A program made the translations under genes and the position numbers. A DNA stretch of 64,000 nt from Mycolicibacterium lacusdiani (GTDB lineage: Bacteria; Actinomycetota; Actinomycetes; Mycobacteriales; Mycobacteriaceae): contig NZ_JAKCFC010000001.1 of the NCBI RefSeq assembly GCF_021916785.1, forward strand, positions 248,001 through 312,000, in the 5' to 3' direction. Positions 1-9,932 of the stretch are shown one piece after another (within the stretch, counting starts at the first letter, position 1; each line of letters begins with the position of its first letter). Under the pieces are notes generated by a model, which searched no databases, had not been told where the DNA came from, and saw only the letters and a list, made by a program, of their open reading frames with translations.

Positions 1-705
1 GGGGTGGGGTCGCCCCGCGACGGCGGGGTACTCCGGTGGCGGCGCGGGAGCGGTCGGCGCCGGGGTCAGGGTCTCGACGAAAGCCGGTAGCGATGGTCGG
101 CGGGCCGGGAAGCGGTCGAGGCCGGCCAGTTCGGCGCCCACCAGCCAGACGGCCGCGCCCGAGTGGTCGGCGAGCCAGGAGGCCGCCGCGGCGACGTGCA
201 TCCGGCCGTCGTCGTCGAGCGGCGTGGCGCAGTCGAGCAGGACCGCGACGCGGTCCCGTCCGTAGGCGGCCGCCACGACGCGGATCAGGCCCCGGGCCCG
301 CACGTCGGCGGGATGACCGTCGACGTCGCGGTTGGTCAGCGCGCCGTCCGCAAGCGCCGCGAGGAACGGACCGTAGTGCGTGCTGTGCGCGGCGACCGAC
401 TCGGCAAGGCGCCGCGCCGTGCGGCGCTCGAATGCGGTTGCCCCATCGAGGTGTTCTCCGCCGGGCAGCCAAGCGGGAAACACCGCGCGGGCCACGATCT
501 CGAGTTGCGCGAGCACCTCGTCGACGATGGCGGCCGCCGAGCCTGCCGGGGTCACGTCGCAGCCGATCACCACCGGAGCGCCGTCCGGGAGCGGGTCGAG
601 GCTGACCGACAGCGCGGCGTGGTCCACCCCCGCGACGCGGGTCACGCCGTCGAGCGGGAGGCATGCCCAGGTGGACGCGGGCGCAGGCACGCAGTCGTCG
701 GCCAT
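1..705 (-). CDS. Hypothetical protein, C-terminus cut by window edge
   Basis: An open frame of 235 codons runs from an ATG at 705 off the left edge of the window, so the C-terminus is missing. The visible part is Ala/Asp-rich and soluble-looking, with no signal peptide or membrane segment. It begins MADDCVPAPASTWACLPLDG. The middle contains a run reading YGRDRVAVLLDCATPLDDD and the last visible residues are Pro/Thr-rich. I do not recognise the family. Overlapping plus-strand frames are Arg/Pro-rich and look like antisense artefacts. The gene ends the minus-strand run that starts with the lipoprotein gene upstream. Confidence 0.6.
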   Translation of the reverse strand, partial: MADDCVPAPASTWACLPLDGVTRVAGVDHAALSVSLDPLPDGAPVVIGCDVTPAGSAAAIVDEVLAQLEIVARAVFPAWLPGGEHLDGATAFERRTARRLAESVAAHSTHYGPFLAALADGALTNRDVDGHPADVRARGLIRVVAAAYGRDRVAVLLDCATPLDDDGRMHVAAAASWLADHSGAAVWLVGAELAGLDRFPARRPSLPAFVETLTPAPTAPAPPPEYPAVAGRPHP

Positions 706-787
706 GCTCACCCGTACCCCCTCGGCCTGACCCACCGGTCATCATCGTGCCTCACCGCGACCGCCGTCGCCGCCCGCCGTCGTGCCG

Positions 788-1375
788 CTACGGCGCGTCG
801 GCAGGCACGTCGACGTAGGCGGGCGTAAAGCCCTCGGCGGAGAAGGTGAACCCCTGGCGACTCTTGTCGGACATGCACGACACCCCGGTCGCCTCCTGCA
901 CGTTGCAGCGGAACCCGGCCACCGACAGCACGCGGTTGAACGGCAGTTCGGCGGGCGTGCCCTCGGCCAACCCGAATCCGGGCGGCTCCACCGCGCTGAA
1001 GCGGGGCTCGCCGTCGCGGGGCACCTCGATCGCGTTCGGCGTGCTCTCCTCGCCCGCGGCGTCGAGAACCGAGTCCGGCGTTCCGGTGATGCCGAGGCTG
1101 GACCGTCCGCCGGCAGCCTGGCAGCCGGCCGTCACCCGCGGCACGATCGCACACTCCCACCGACCGCTGGGGGTGGTGAAGAAGTACCAGGTGGCCCCGT
1201 TGACCTGGCCCGCGTAGTCGAACCCGTTGACCAGGTGCTCCACCCGCGGCTGAGGCGGCGGGACCGGCGACGGAGGCGTGGTCTTGGTCGTGACGGGTGG
1301 TTCGCCGGTGTCGACGACCGGCCCGGAGCAACCAAGGGCAAGGAGGGCGAGGCCCAGCGCAGCGGTTCGTTTCAT
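788..1375 (-). CDS. Probable secreted lipoprotein of unknown function
   Basis: The product is 195 aa. I chose the ATG at 1375 because it places a short basic stretch (MKRT) directly before a hydrophobic core ending LLALGCSG, a lipoprotein-type signal peptide with Cys at about residue 17. The lipobox is slightly unusual (Ala at -3, Leu at -2). A Thr/Pro-rich linker follows at about residues 28-42, as in many mycobacterial lipoproteins. The mature domain has two likely Cys pairs (around ECAIV/GCQAA and CNVQ/SCMSD), suggesting disulfides outside the membrane. Function is unknown. It lies 60 bp downstream of the EndoIII-like gene on the same strand. Confidence 0.75.
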   Translation of the reverse strand: MKRTAALGLALLALGCSGPVVDTGEPPVTTKTTPPSPVPPPQPRVEHLVNGFDYAGQVNGATWYFFTTPSGRWECAIVPRVTAGCQAAGGRSSLGITGTPDSVLDAAGEESTPNAIEVPRDGEPRFSAVEPPGFGLAEGTPAELPFNRVLSVAGFRCNVQEATGVSCMSDKSRQGFTFSAEGFTPAYVDVPADAP

Positions 1376-1435
1376 GGCACGCATATCGGCCACCCAGCGT
1401 GCCCGAGCGCACACGCGGCGGCGCAGGCGGGGGAC

Positions 1436-2089
1436 CTATCGCTCGGAGACCGAGGAGCGCATGACCTCGTCGCGCAGCTCGTCGTCCAGCGAGACGCGGA
1501 CCAGCGCCGCGGCCAGCTGGGCGTAGCTGCGCGGTGCGAGCGCGGCGAGGTCGGACGGCGCCGTGGGCAAGTGCAGTGCGCGGGCTGCGGCGAGGGCCTT
1601 GTCGTCGAAGTGCGGACGCACCCACGGCCACACCACCTGCACTTCGCGCAGGAAGACGTCGGCGCCGGTCGGCCCGATGCCGTTGAACTTCACCAGTTCC
1701 TCGGCTGCCCGCCCGGCGTCTTGACCACAGCGGACGCCGAGGTTGCGCAGGTCACCGTCGTACTCGTCCTGTACCCGTCGCGCCATGTCGCACAGGCGCG
1801 TCGCCGAACTCTCGTCGTAGCGCGCGTACCCGGCGCGACCTAACGCGGCGATCACCTTCTGCCGGTCACCGGTGAGCACGGCACGCGGCGTCCGCATCCC
1901 GGCCTTGAACAGTTGGCGGGCTGCGTTGGCTGCGACGTCGGCACCGATCGGCTTGCTGGCGAGCATGGCGAGCACGAGGAGCTGGAACAACGGCATGGGC
2001 TTATCCTTGAGCCGGATGCCGCTCTGCTCGGCGTAGGTCTTTCCCGCCGTCCGGATGAGACGACGCACGAATTGCTTCGTATCCCTCAT
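1436..2089 (-). CDS. HhH-GPD (endonuclease III-like) protein lacking the catalytic lysine
   Basis: The product is about 217 aa from the ATG at 2089; GTG 2119 or TTG 2122 would add about 10 residues. The family resemblance is the helix-hairpin-helix segment FNGIGPTGADVF in the second half, followed by a region containing RPHFDDKA that would hold the GPD Asp. Endonuclease III has a Lys in the hairpin (LPGVGRKTA); here that position is Thr. The C-terminal four-Cys iron-sulfur motif is absent: only two isolated Cys are present. It may be a monofunctional glycosylase, a DNA-binding relative or a degenerate enzyme. A role in base excision repair is inferred from family only. Confidence 0.7.
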   Translation of the reverse strand: MRDTKQFVRRLIRTAGKTYAEQSGIRLKDKPMPLFQLLVLAMLASKPIGADVAANAARQLFKAGMRTPRAVLTGDRQKVIAALGRAGYARYDESSATRLCDMARRVQDEYDGDLRNLGVRCGQDAGRAAEELVKFNGIGPTGADVFLREVQVVWPWVRPHFDDKALAAARALHLPTAPSDLAALAPRSYAQLAAALVRVSLDDELRDEVMRSSVSER

Positions 2090-2130
2090 CTTCGTTGCGA
2101 TACCCGTGGGGTCGGGCACCAAAACGCGGG

Positions 2131-2478
2131 CTACTTCGGTGGCAGCGTCCTGACGTGTGCCACGCCGCGACGCACCCAGACCCGCAGTTGGCGTGTGGTG
2201 CGTACGCCGTCGTCGGCGACCCGCAGCCAGCCCCTGGTCTCGCGGCCCGCCATCACCATGGGGGAGACGTGGTCGGTGGCCAGCAGCGCCTCGGTGTCCT
2301 CGGGCGGCACGCGGACCATCAGTCCGCCGCGTCCGCTGGCAGCGACGGCCATGTGCCCGCCGACCAGGAACGCGAGCCCGCCGAACATGCGCTTCTCGTC
2401 GACGGCCTGCCCCTCGACGGCCTGCTCGCCGGCCAGCACGTCACGGATGCGGTTGGCGAGGTCCTCGTCGTACGCCAT
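2131..2478 (-). CDS. TfoX N-terminal domain protein
   Basis: The product is 115 aa and looks like a stand-alone TfoX/Sxy N-terminal domain. Visible markers are an N-terminal acidic helix (MAYDEDLANRIRDVL), then KRMFGGLAFLVGGHMA, typical of the family (R-M-F-G-G, then a small hydrophobic strand), and a C-terminal strand RQLRVWVRRGVAHVRTL. TfoX is a competence regulator in gamma-proteobacteria. The isolated domain in actinobacteria has no established role, so no competence function is implied. It is followed 41 bp downstream on the same strand by the HhH-GPD gene. Confidence 0.8.
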   Translation of the reverse strand: MAYDEDLANRIRDVLAGEQAVEGQAVDEKRMFGGLAFLVGGHMAVAASGRGGLMVRVPPEDTEALLATDHVSPMVMAGRETRGWLRVADDGVRTTRQLRVWVRRGVAHVRTLPPK

Positions 2479-2509
2479 GCACAGGAATTCTAAGCCCGGT
2501 CACCGGTCA

Positions 2510-3265
2510 TCAGGGGCTCGAACTGAGCAGACGCTTCAACGTCCATGCGTTGCGCACGGCGTTGCCCTCGCCGTCGTTGTTGAAGTAGACGAGCACGTCG
2601 CGGCCCTGGTCCTGCCACTCGCCGATCCGATCGGCCCACCAGCGCATCGAGTCGTCGGAGTACGAGCCGGCGTAGAGGCGTTCGTCGTCCGGGCCGTGCA
2701 TCCGCACGTACACCAGGTGGCTGGTGGCGCGCAGGACGCAGGGCAGTGCGGCGCCGCTGGTCACGACGTACGCCGCGCCGTGGCGCTCGAGCAGGTCGTA
2801 GACGGCCGGCGCGTCCCACGACGGGTGGCGGAACTCGACGGCCACGGGGATCCAGTCCGGCATCAGCGCGAGGAAGCGGTCCAGCAGGGCGGTCGACGCC
2901 TCATCGCAGGCGAGGGCGGGGTGCAGCTGCACCAGCAGGGCCTCGCGGCGGTCACCGAGGGCGCGCCAACAGCGTTCGAACCGTTCCACCCAAGCCTCGG
3001 GTTCCCGCAGCCGCCGGAAGTGCGTCAGCCCGCGGTGCGCCTTGACCGTCATCGTGAAGCCCTCGGGAAGGCGCTGGCGCCAGCCTTCGAACGTGGCGTC
3101 CTTCGGCCACCGGTAGAAGCTCGCGTTGAGTTCCACGGTGTCGAACTCCTGCACGTACCGGGCCAGGCGGCGCGACACGGGCATGCCCGGCGGGTACAGC
3201 ACCGAGTTCCAGTGGTCGTACGACCACCCCGACGTGCCGATTCGGACGGTCACGACCGGTGTCAT
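2510..3265 (-). CDS. DUF72 family protein
   Basis: The 251 aa product has the DUF72 hallmarks: an N-terminal IGTSGWSYDHW segment, then LYPPG, FDTVELNASFYRWP and a TIM-barrel-like series of strands. A central LLVQLHP and a late VYVRMHGPDD, followed by a DVLVYFNNDGEGNAVRNA segment, also fit the family. DUF72 proteins are widespread and resemble TIM-barrel nucleases, but their reaction is not established. The ATG at 3265 is directly before the conserved N-terminal strand. It sits between the strong hairpin at 3316-3374, which ends the lon transcript, and the TfoX-domain gene. Confidence 0.85.
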   Translation of the reverse strand: MTPVVTVRIGTSGWSYDHWNSVLYPPGMPVSRRLARYVQEFDTVELNASFYRWPKDATFEGWRQRLPEGFTMTVKAHRGLTHFRRLREPEAWVERFERCWRALGDRREALLVQLHPALACDEASTALLDRFLALMPDWIPVAVEFRHPSWDAPAVYDLLERHGAAYVVTSGAALPCVLRATSHLVYVRMHGPDDERLYAGSYSDDSMRWWADRIGEWQDQGRDVLVYFNNDGEGNAVRNAWTLKRLLSSSP

Positions 3266-3315
3266 ACCCGCTGACCGCCGGTTGTCACCTCCCTTGTTGC
3301 TGGCACCCTTCTCCG

Positions 3316-3374
3316 GCGAGCAGACACAAAATCCCCTCTTTCGGCGTGATCGAGGGGATTTTGCGTCTGCTCGC
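3316..3374. terminator. Long perfect-type hairpin, TRIT-like terminator
   Basis: Two 23-nt arms (3316-3338 and 3352-3374) pair with a single A-C mismatch around a 13-nt loop. The outer part is GCGAGCAGAC and the inner part AAAATCCCCTC. It sits between the lon stop and the next minus-strand gene, where a terminator is expected. The outer sequence is shared with the hairpin at 18293-18356. It resembles the TRIT terminators described for M. tuberculosis; this is from memory and not checked by covariance model. Confidence 0.8.
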
Positions 3375-3386
3375 GGTATTCGGTTG

Positions 3387-5714
3387 TCAGGCAGCGACGG
3401 TCGCGGCCTCGGTCAGCGGCTCCAGGGCCAGCGCGACGATGTCGGCCACGTCGATCATCGGCCTGACTTCCAGCGCGTCGAGCACCTCGGCGGGCACCTC
3501 GTCCAGGTCGGGCTCGTTGCGCTGCGGGATGAAGACGGTCTTCAGCCCGGCCCGTTGCGCCGCCAGCAGCTTCTGCTTGACGCCGCCGATGGGCAGCACC
3601 CGGCCGTTCAGCGTGACCTCGCCTGTCATGCCGACGTCACCGCGTACCTTGCGGCCGGTGGCCATCGACACCAGCGCCGTGACCATCGTGACACCCGCGG
3701 ACGGACCGTCCTTGGGCACCGCGCCTGCCGGGAAGTGGACGTGGATCTGACGATCCAGCGCCTTCGGGTCGACGCCCAACTGCTCGGCGTGCGCCCGGAC
3801 GTAGGACAGCGCAATCTGCGCCGACTCCTTCATCACGTCGCCCAGCTGACCGGTCAGCTGCAGACCCGCGTCACCGGAGTTCGAGTTCGCCTCGATGAAC
3901 AGCACGTCGCCGCCCAGACCCGTGACGGCCAGGCCGGTCGCGACACCAGGCACCGCAGTGCGTTCGTCGGACTCCGGCGTGAACCGCGGACGGCCCAGGT
4001 ACGCAACGAGATCGGGCTCGTCGATGACGAGTGACTCGATGTCACCCGCCAGCTTCGTCGTCGCCTTGCGCAACGCCTTGGCCAGCAGCCGCTCGAACTG
4101 CCGCATGCCGGGCTCCCGGGTGTAGTCGGCAGCGATCTTGCGCAACGCGTCGTCGGTGACCTCGACATCCTCGGTCGTCAACGCCGCACGCTCACGCTGC
4201 CTAGGCAGCAGGTAATCCCGAGCGATGGCGACCTTGTCGTCCTCGGTGTACCCGTCGATCTGCACCAACTCCATGCGGTCCAGCAGTGCCTGCGGGATGT
4301 TCTCGATGACGTTGGCCGTCGCCAGGAACACGACGTCGGACAGGTCCAGGTCGAGATCGAGGTAGTGGTCGCGGAACGTGTGGTTCTGCGCAGGATCCAA
4401 CACCTCGAGCAGCGCCGCACTCGGGTCACCGCGGTAGTCCGAACCCACCTTGTCGATCTCGTCGAGCAGCACGACCGGGTTCATAGACCCTGCCTCGCCG
4501 ATCGCGCGGACCAACCGGCCGGGCAGCGCACCGACGTAGGTGCGCCGGTGACCACGGATCTCGGCCTCGTCGCGCACGCCACCCAGGGCGACGCGCACGA
4601 ACTTGCGGCCCAATGCGCGGGCCACCGACTCACCCAGCGACGTCTTGCCGACGCCGGGAGGGCCTGCCAGCACCATCACGGCACCGGAGCCGCGGCCACC
4701 GACGACCGCCATGCCGCGCTGGGCACGCCGGGCACGGACCGCCAGGTACTCGACGATGCGGTCCTTCACGTCGTCCAGCCCGTGGTGGTCGGCGTCGAGG
4801 ATCTCGCGGGCCCCGGCGAGGTCCGTCGAGTCCTCGGTGCGCACGTTCCACGGCAGGTCCAGGACGGTGTCCAGCCAGGTGCGGATCCAGCCGCCCTCGG
4901 GGCTCTGGTCGCTGGAGCGTTCCAGCTTGCCGACTTCCCGCAGTGCGGCTTCGCGCACCTTCTCGGGCAGGTCGGCGGCCTCGACGCGCGCCCGGTAGTC
5001 GTCCGAGCCCTCGGGCTCGCCCTCGCCGAGCTCCTTGCGGATGGCGGCGAGCTGCTGGCGCAGCAGGAACTCCTTCTGCTGCTTGTCCATTCCGGCGCGG
5101 ACGTCCTCGGCGATCTTGTCGTTCACCTCGGTCTCGGCCAGGTGCTCGCCGGTCCACTCGACCAGGACGCGCAGCCGTTCCGCGACGTCCTCGGTCTCCA
5201 GCAGCTGCCGCTTCTGCACGTCGGTCAGGTACGACGCGTAGCCGGCGGTGTCGGCCAGTGCGGACGGGTCGCTGATCTTGTTGACCACGTCCACGATCTG
5301 CCACGCCTCGCGGCGCTGCAGCATGGCGAGCAGCAGCTTCTTGTACTCCGCCGCGAGCGTCTTGGTCTCGTTGGTCGGGCCCGCTGGGTCGTCGACGACC
5401 TCGGTGACCTCGACCCACAGCGCCGCACCGGGCCCGGTGGTGCCGGAGCCGATGTGCGCCCGCCGTTCACCGCGCACGATGGCGGCTGCACCGCCGCCCG
5501 GCACGCGGCCGACCTGCACGATCGACGCGATCACGCCGTGGGTGGGGTAGCGGTCGTCGAGACGCGGGGCGATGAGTAGCTTGCCCGACTCGCTCGCCTG
5601 GGCGGCGTCGACTGCTGCGCGGGCCGCGTCGTCGAGTTCGACCGGCACGACCATTGCGGGTAGCACGACCGGCTCGCTGATGAACAGGACGGGGACTGCG
5701 ATTGGTTCTGGCAT
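3387..5714 (-). CDS. lon: ATP-dependent protease Lon
   Basis: The product is 775 aa, close to the usual mycobacterial Lon length. The ATG at 5714 is preceded by a strong GGAGG at a good distance, so longer frames upstream are rejected. Domain order is an N-terminal LON substrate domain (about 1-200), a coiled-coil region, then the AAA+ module with Walker [10 protein letters not shown], Walker [12 protein letters not shown] and arginine-rich sensor segments. The C-terminal Lon protease domain has catalytic Ser in [11 protein letters not shown] and Lys in [10 protein letters not shown]. It is a cytoplasmic homo-hexameric protease that degrades misfolded and regulatory proteins. An HspR-like repeat lies just upstream and the gene ends at a strong hairpin. 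It is transcribed divergently from the acetyltransferase-AAA+ fusion. Confidence 0.97.
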   Translation of the reverse strand: MPEPIAVPVLFISEPVVLPAMVVPVELDDAARAAVDAAQASESGKLLIAPRLDDRYPTHGVIASIVQVGRVPGGGAAAIVRGERRAHIGSGTTGPGAALWVEVTEVVDDPAGPTNETKTLAAEYKKLLLAMLQRREAWQIVDVVNKISDPSALADTAGYASYLTDVQKRQLLETEDVAERLRVLVEWTGEHLAETEVNDKIAEDVRAGMDKQQKEFLLRQQLAAIRKELGEGEPEGSDDYRARVEAADLPEKVREAALREVGKLERSSDQSPEGGWIRTWLDTVLDLPWNVRTEDSTDLAGAREILDADHHGLDDVKDRIVEYLAVRARRAQRGMAVVGGRGSGAVMVLAGPPGVGKTSLGESVARALGRKFVRVALGGVRDEAEIRGHRRTYVGALPGRLVRAIGEAGSMNPVVLLDEIDKVGSDYRGDPSAALLEVLDPAQNHTFRDHYLDLDLDLSDVVFLATANVIENIPQALLDRMELVQIDGYTEDDKVAIARDYLLPRQRERAALTTEDVEVTDDALRKIAADYTREPGMRQFERLLAKALRKATTKLAGDIESLVIDEPDLVAYLGRPRFTPESDERTAVPGVATGLAVTGLGGDVLFIEANSNSGDAGLQLTGQLGDVMKESAQIALSYVRAHAEQLGVDPKALDRQIHVHFPAGAVPKDGPSAGVTMVTALVSMATGRKVRGDVGMTGEVTLNGRVLPIGGVKQKLLAAQRAGLKTVFIPQRNEPDLDEVPAEVLDALEVRPMIDVADIVALALEPLTEAATVAA

Positions 5715-5726
5715 CAATCCTCCAAA

Positions 5727-5747
5727 GTTGAATCTGATGCGCTCAAC
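5727..5747 (-). promoter_or_regulatory. HAIR-like inverted repeat (candidate HspR site) upstream of lon
   Basis: On the minus strand the sequence reads GTTGAGC, seven bases, ATTCAAC. The HAIR consensus for the heat-shock repressor HspR is CTTGAGT-N7-ACTCAAG, so this matches 5 of 7 in each arm with exact spacing. It lies 13-33 bp before the lon start. HspR control of lon is known in Streptomyces; its application here is inference. Confidence 0.5.
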
Positions 5748-5931
5748 CTTGGTGGGCGAGGGTTTGTTCCCCGCGACCACGCGACCGGGCGGCCGCAGGC
5801 CCACGACCAGCGTGGTGATCGCCGAGGGCTGAACGTGGCTGCGGCGCACACGCGGCTGGGTGGTTCGTCTACCCGTGCCAAACCCCCGGATGGGCGATGG
5901 CACGGATGGTTCACCGCGCTACCAATGGCGC

Positions 5932-7209
5932 ATGCACCCTTGGCGACTGCGCGATTTCCACGATGACGACATGGAGCAGGCGATCTCGATCTGGGATCAG
6001 AGCCGCCTCCCAGGCGAGCCGTCACCTGCGTTCGGCGTGTCCGAGGTGGTGGCGGGGGCCCGTGGCGGCCAACCGTGTGTGGTCGCAGTGGTTGGTGATC
6101 AGCTGGTCGGCATGGCCGGTGGGCTGATCCACGGAGACCGTGCCTGGATCACGATGATGGCGCTCGGCAGCCGGTGGCGGGATCGCGGGATCGGCAGCGC
6201 GCTACTGAGCGAACTCGAACAGCGCCTGCGAGTCGCGGGCGCCCGTCGCATCACGGCGCTGCTGTCGCCCAAGGCCACCGGCACGACGGCGCTCCTCAAT
6301 TCCGGCTACGAGGAGCGCACCGGGCTGAGTTACTTCGAGAAGGTCGACCACCTCGGGGCTTCGGACTCCGGCCTGCTGTCCGCGCTGGGGGCCCAGCTGA
6401 TCCCGCGCGACCAGTGGCACGCCATGGCCGGGATGGAAAGCGAGAAGCAGGTGATCGAGCGCCGTATCGTGTTGCCGCTCGTCGAGCCCAACGCCGCACT
6501 GCGATACGGCGTCTCACCGCCGAAGGCAGTCATCCTGTTCGGTCCGCCGGGCACCGGCAAGACGAGCTTCGCCAAAGCCGTGGCCGGCCGACTCGGATGG
6601 CCGTTCGTCGAACTCTTTCCATCACAGTTGGCGACGCCTGGTGTCACCATGGCCGGCGCGCTGAGGGAGGCATTCGCCGCCCTCGCCGATCTGGATTCGG
6701 TGCTCGTGTTCATCGACGAAGTGGAGGAGATCGCCGGCTCGCGAACCGGTAAGCCGTCCGATCCGGCGCACGGGGTGACGAACGAACTCCTCAAGCTCAT
6801 CCCCACTTTTCGCCAGCGCGATGACCGCCTGCTGATCTGTGCCACCAATTCGGTGCGTTCGTTGGACTCGGCGATCCTGCGACCCGGCAGGTTCGACTAC
6901 GTCATTCCGGTTGGTCCACCGGACGCCACCGCCCGCGCGGCGATCTGGCGCCGCTACCTCGGTCCGACCGCCGGCTCGGTCGACGTCGGGCGGCTCGTCG
7001 ACGGCAGCGCGATGTTCACTCCCGCCGACATCGAGTTCAGTGCGCGCAAGGGGTCTCAGTCGGCCTTCGAGCGGGAGATCGAGGATCGTCGCGGCGATCC
7101 GGCTCGCACGGAGGACTACTTGGCGGCGATCGCCGACACCAGACCCACGCTCACCGACGCGATGCTGGCGGAATTCGAAGAGGACATCGCCCATCGCACC
7201 CGACTGTGA
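5932..7209 (+). CDS. GNAT acetyltransferase - AAA+ ATPase fusion
   Basis: The product is about 425 aa from the ATG at 5932; ATG 5890 and an earlier GTG are in frame. Residues 1-150 are a GNAT domain, beginning MHPWRLRDFHDDDMEQA, with acetyl-CoA motif A RDRGIGSALL at about 83-92. Residues 195-345 are a classical AAA+ domain: Walker A GPPGTGKT (204-211), Walker B VLVFIDEVEEI (about 257-267), sensor-1 Asn in CATN and arginine-finger segment RPGRFD. The AAA part resembles FtsH/Cdc48-type modules but has no protease domain. The gene is divergent from lon across about 217 bp. A protein-remodelling or acetylation role is inference; no substrate is evident. Confidence 0.85.
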   Translation: MHPWRLRDFHDDDMEQAISIWDQSRLPGEPSPAFGVSEVVAGARGGQPCVVAVVGDQLVGMAGGLIHGDRAWITMMALGSRWRDRGIGSALLSELEQRLRVAGARRITALLSPKATGTTALLNSGYEERTGLSYFEKVDHLGASDSGLLSALGAQLIPRDQWHAMAGMESEKQVIERRIVLPLVEPNAALRYGVSPPKAVILFGPPGTGKTSFAKAVAGRLGWPFVELFPSQLATPGVTMAGALREAFAALADLDSVLVFIDEVEEIAGSRTGKPSDPAHGVTNELLKLIPTFRQRDDRLLICATNSVRSLDSAILRPGRFDYVIPVGPPDATARAAIWRRYLGPTAGSVDVGRLVDGSAMFTPADIEFSARKGSQSAFEREIEDRRGDPARTEDYLAAIADTRPTLTDAMLAEFEEDIAHRTRL

Positions 7210-7237
7210 CGGAGATGCCGGACCTCGGAGACGCGAG

Positions 7238-7276
7238 AAGGGAGCCTACCGCTCGGGGGTTGCGGCAGGCTCCCTT
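7238..7276. terminator. Bidirectional hairpin between convergent genes
   Basis: The arms 7238-7252 (AAGGGAGCCTACCGC) and 7262-7276 pair over 15 bp with one mismatch around a 9-nt loop. It lies between the ends of the AAA+ fusion gene and fbpC, which converge, so it probably stops transcription from both sides. Confidence 0.8.
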
Positions 7277-7299
7277 GGTCTTGCGGTGGTGCTTGGCGG

Positions 7300-8427
<1,128 letters not shown>

Positions 8428-8531
8428 TCAGGACTCGACCCCGACACCTACGTCGGCCATCGTGCGATGTGACCGGTGGGACTGAAGTGACTCGTGTGGT
8501 TTGCCGACGAAAGGCAGGCGACGTACGCCGG

Positions 8532-9932
8532 TCAGTCGCGGACGGCGGCCAGCGCACGCCGGGCGCTGCGCCTGCGGTCCTCGATGGTGCGGCCAATGTC
8601 CTGCAGCAGCAACGGCTTTCGCGCGACGAGTTCCTCGACGTGCTCACGGTCGACCTGAACGACCGTCACCTCGTCGACGGCACGGGCAGAGGCGGACACG
8701 GCTTCGCGGGTCAACGCCGTCTGCCCGATGAAGTCGCCCCGGCTCAGGGTCCGCACCGGGACCACCTCACCGTCGTCACCCGCCACGAACAGCTTGACGT
8801 TGCCATCGACGATGAACGACATCCTGCTCGGCACCTCGCCCGCGAACTGCAGCGTCTCCTCGGCGGCGTAGCGGGTCAAGCGGGCGTGCGCGACGAGTTC
8901 GGACTCCTCACCGGGGCCGAGGCGCAGAGCCGGCCCGACGATGCGGAGCGACGCGGTGAGTCGCTCCCCGGTGGCGAAGTCGTCCTCGGCCTCGTCGAGG
9001 TGCAACCCGGCCCGCCGGGCCGCGTACCAGATCCAGCGGAGGAACATCGACCGCGCGGCGGCGTCGTCGGCGGGGGACCGCACGGGGATCGTCGTCGCGT
9101 ACTCCGTGCCACCCAGCGGCAGGGTCGACGGCTGGACGCCGGGTCGCAACTGGGGCAGTGTCGCGGCGACCCGGGTCAGGAGTTCGCACACGTCGTCCGG
9201 CGGGTCGTTCAGCGAGAACACCGTCTGCACGGTGATGACGTGCGCGCCCTCGGGCCTGCTCAAGTTGGCGAACGACTGGCCGGCCAGCACGGAGTTGGGG
9301 GTGATCTGCAGCCCGGCCACGGTCTCGATGTGCGTTGCGCGCCAATTGACCTCGACCACCCGGCCACGCGCCGACGGCGTGTCGACCCAGTCGCCGAGCC
9401 GAAACGGCTGCTCGAACAGCAGCAGGAGGCCGGAGATGATCTGACCCACCGAGTTCTGCAGCGCCAGGCCCAGCACGATCGACGAGATGCCCAGCGCCGT
9501 GAACAGGCCGCCGACGTTGGCGCCCCAGATGTAGGCGAAGATCAGCGCCACGCCGACGGCGATGAGCGCGAACCGCGCCACGTCGAGGAAGATCGACGGA
9601 ATCCGCTTGCGCCACGTGCCTTCCGGCGCCCCCTGGAACAGCGTGGCGTTCAGTCCCGACAGCAGCAGGACGAGTACGACGAAGCCAAAGACGGTGGCCA
9701 CGATGCGCACCGGCGTCGCCTCGCCGTTGACCTGGATGGCCTGGACGAGCAGGAGCAGCAGGGCGCCGAGCGGCAGGATGTAGGCCCGCAGCAGATACAC
9801 CGGGCGGGTCAGCACGCTGCCGCGGCGGCGCAGCGCGTTCTGCAGTTCGGTCAGCAGTATCAGCAGTACCGGGAATCCGATGGCGACGCCGACGGCCCAG
9901 TAGAACCAGGGCGCGTCGAGCAGGCCGGTCAC
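8532..9932 (-). CDS. MscS-family channel with C-terminal cyclic-nucleotide-binding domain
   Basis: The product is 466 aa. The GTG start at 9932 overlaps the cyclase stop by 4 nt (GTGA), so the two are translationally coupled. Four hydrophobic segments (about 8-28, 50-70, 77-97, 118-136) precede the pore helix and MscS beta domain (about 140-240, with GLALQNSVGQIISGLL and RLGDWVD). Residues 350-450 are a CRP-type cyclic-nucleotide-binding fold. Its phosphate-binding cassette reads GDFIGQTALTREAVSASARA: the usual ribose-binding Glu is Gln404 and the phosphate-binding Arg is Val412. It matches Rv2434c in layout. It is an inner-membrane channel with doubtful nucleotide binding. Confidence 0.9.
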   Translation of the reverse strand: MTGLLDAPWFYWAVGVAIGFPVLLILLTELQNALRRRGSVLTRPVYLLRAYILPLGALLLLLVQAIQVNGEATPVRIVATVFGFVVLVLLLSGLNATLFQGAPEGTWRKRIPSIFLDVARFALIAVGVALIFAYIWGANVGGLFTALGISSIVLGLALQNSVGQIISGLLLLFEQPFRLGDWVDTPSARGRVVEVNWRATHIETVAGLQITPNSVLAGQSFANLSRPEGAHVITVQTVFSLNDPPDDVCELLTRVAATLPQLRPGVQPSTLPLGGTEYATTIPVRSPADDAAARSMFLRWIWYAARRAGLHLDEAEDDFATGERLTASLRIVGPALRLGPGEESELVAHARLTRYAAEETLQFAGEVPSRMSFIVDGNVKLFVAGDDGEVVPVRTLSRGDFIGQTALTREAVSASARAVDEVTVVQVDREHVEELVARKPLLLQDIGRTIEDRRRSARRALAAVRD

